A stretch of DNA of 64,000 bases from the NCBI RefSeq assembly GCF_027922045.1, contig NZ_BSEX01000006.1, forward strand, positions 414,102-478,101. Reading direction: 5' to 3'. Positions 63,870 to 64,000 of this stretch are shown in pieces (the stretch's first letter is position 1; the number at the start of each line of letters is the position of its first letter). The notes below the pieces were generated by a model, which did no database searches, was not told the origin of the DNA, and saw only the letters and a list, made by a program, of their open reading frames with translations. This stretch comes from Microbacterium terregens (GTDB taxonomy: Bacteria; Pseudomonadota; Alphaproteobacteria; Sphingomonadales; Sphingomonadaceae). Made by a program: the position numbers and the translations under genes.

Positions 63870-64000
63870 GGGACGTCTCAGCAGGGGCGCGGACCCTTCA
63901 CCCTGTTTCCGGCAAATCTGGCGCTCCCTCCCGAATACCGACGCTCCACACCCACGGCGAAGCGCCCACCCAACAACGCAAACGGCCGCCGGACAGACGT

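Overview
The window looks like chromosomal DNA of a sphingomonad (Sphingomonas or a close relative, Alphaproteobacteria). The evidence is high G+C, a serine palmitoyltransferase matching the Sphingomonas enzyme in length and key residues, a PhyR-NepR-EcfG general stress response locus, a split F0 operon with b and b' subunits, and tight operons joined by ATGA/GTGA overlaps. No rRNA, tRNA, CRISPR array, prophage or intact insertion sequence was seen. Most of the window is core genome; the accessory signal sits in repeats, small proteins and regulatory DNA.

Layout. 1-2.2 kb: a nucleotidyltransferase-fold protein and a metallophosphoesterase behind a consensus EcfG promoter. 2.2-7.6 kb (minus): sulfate assimilation (cysD, cysNC, cysQ, a TauE/SafE-type permease) and a cytochrome b561. 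8.3-9.6 kb: a Wzz/GumC-like chain-length protein. 9.8-11.2 kb: rplU, rpmA and a GNAT. 11.3-21.9 kb: a frameshifted threonine synthase-like gene, the metZ-apaG-lysR-GNAT operon, a PMT-like glycosyltransferase, a GT2-GtrA fusion, leuB, recO, a ferritin-like hydrolase and a divergent TetR. 21.9-29.2 kb: obg, proB, the ceramide genes (CerR-like reductase, acyl carrier protein, spt) and lptFG. 29.4-36.3 kb: a repeat-flanked DUF559 nuclease, a desaturase, a GNAT, small secreted proteins, a beta-barrel protein, xth and erpA. 36.4-41.6 kb: the glnE-bcp-DUF455-M23 peptidase operon. 41.7-46.3 kb: the stress-response locus (ecfG, a small membrane protein, phyR, nepR, phyP) followed by a predicted small RNA and an entericidin-like lipoprotein. 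46.3-53.6 kb: a DUF3857/transglutaminase/TPR protein, an Old Yellow Enzyme, an SDR, a small secreted protein and uvrC. 53.9-57.0 kb: SugE and atpI-atpB-atpE-atpF'-atpF. 57.2-63.7 kb: a small membrane protein, a cation/proton antiporter, ydbH-ynbE-ydbL and radC.

How it fits together. PhyR, NepR, EcfG and PhyP form the general stress switch, and several sites matching the EcfG promoter pattern (GGAAC-N16-CGTT) occur in the window. The best novel candidate lies directly after phyP: an exact EcfG promoter (45856-45880), two hairpins with oligo-C loops, and a Rho-independent terminator ending at 46044. Together these predict a stress-induced C-loop small RNA of about 158 nt. A 65-residue NepR-like frame beside ecfG and a 44-residue membrane protein between phyR and ecfG are further unexplained parts of the same locus.

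All functions are read from sequence motifs and family knowledge; no database search was run.
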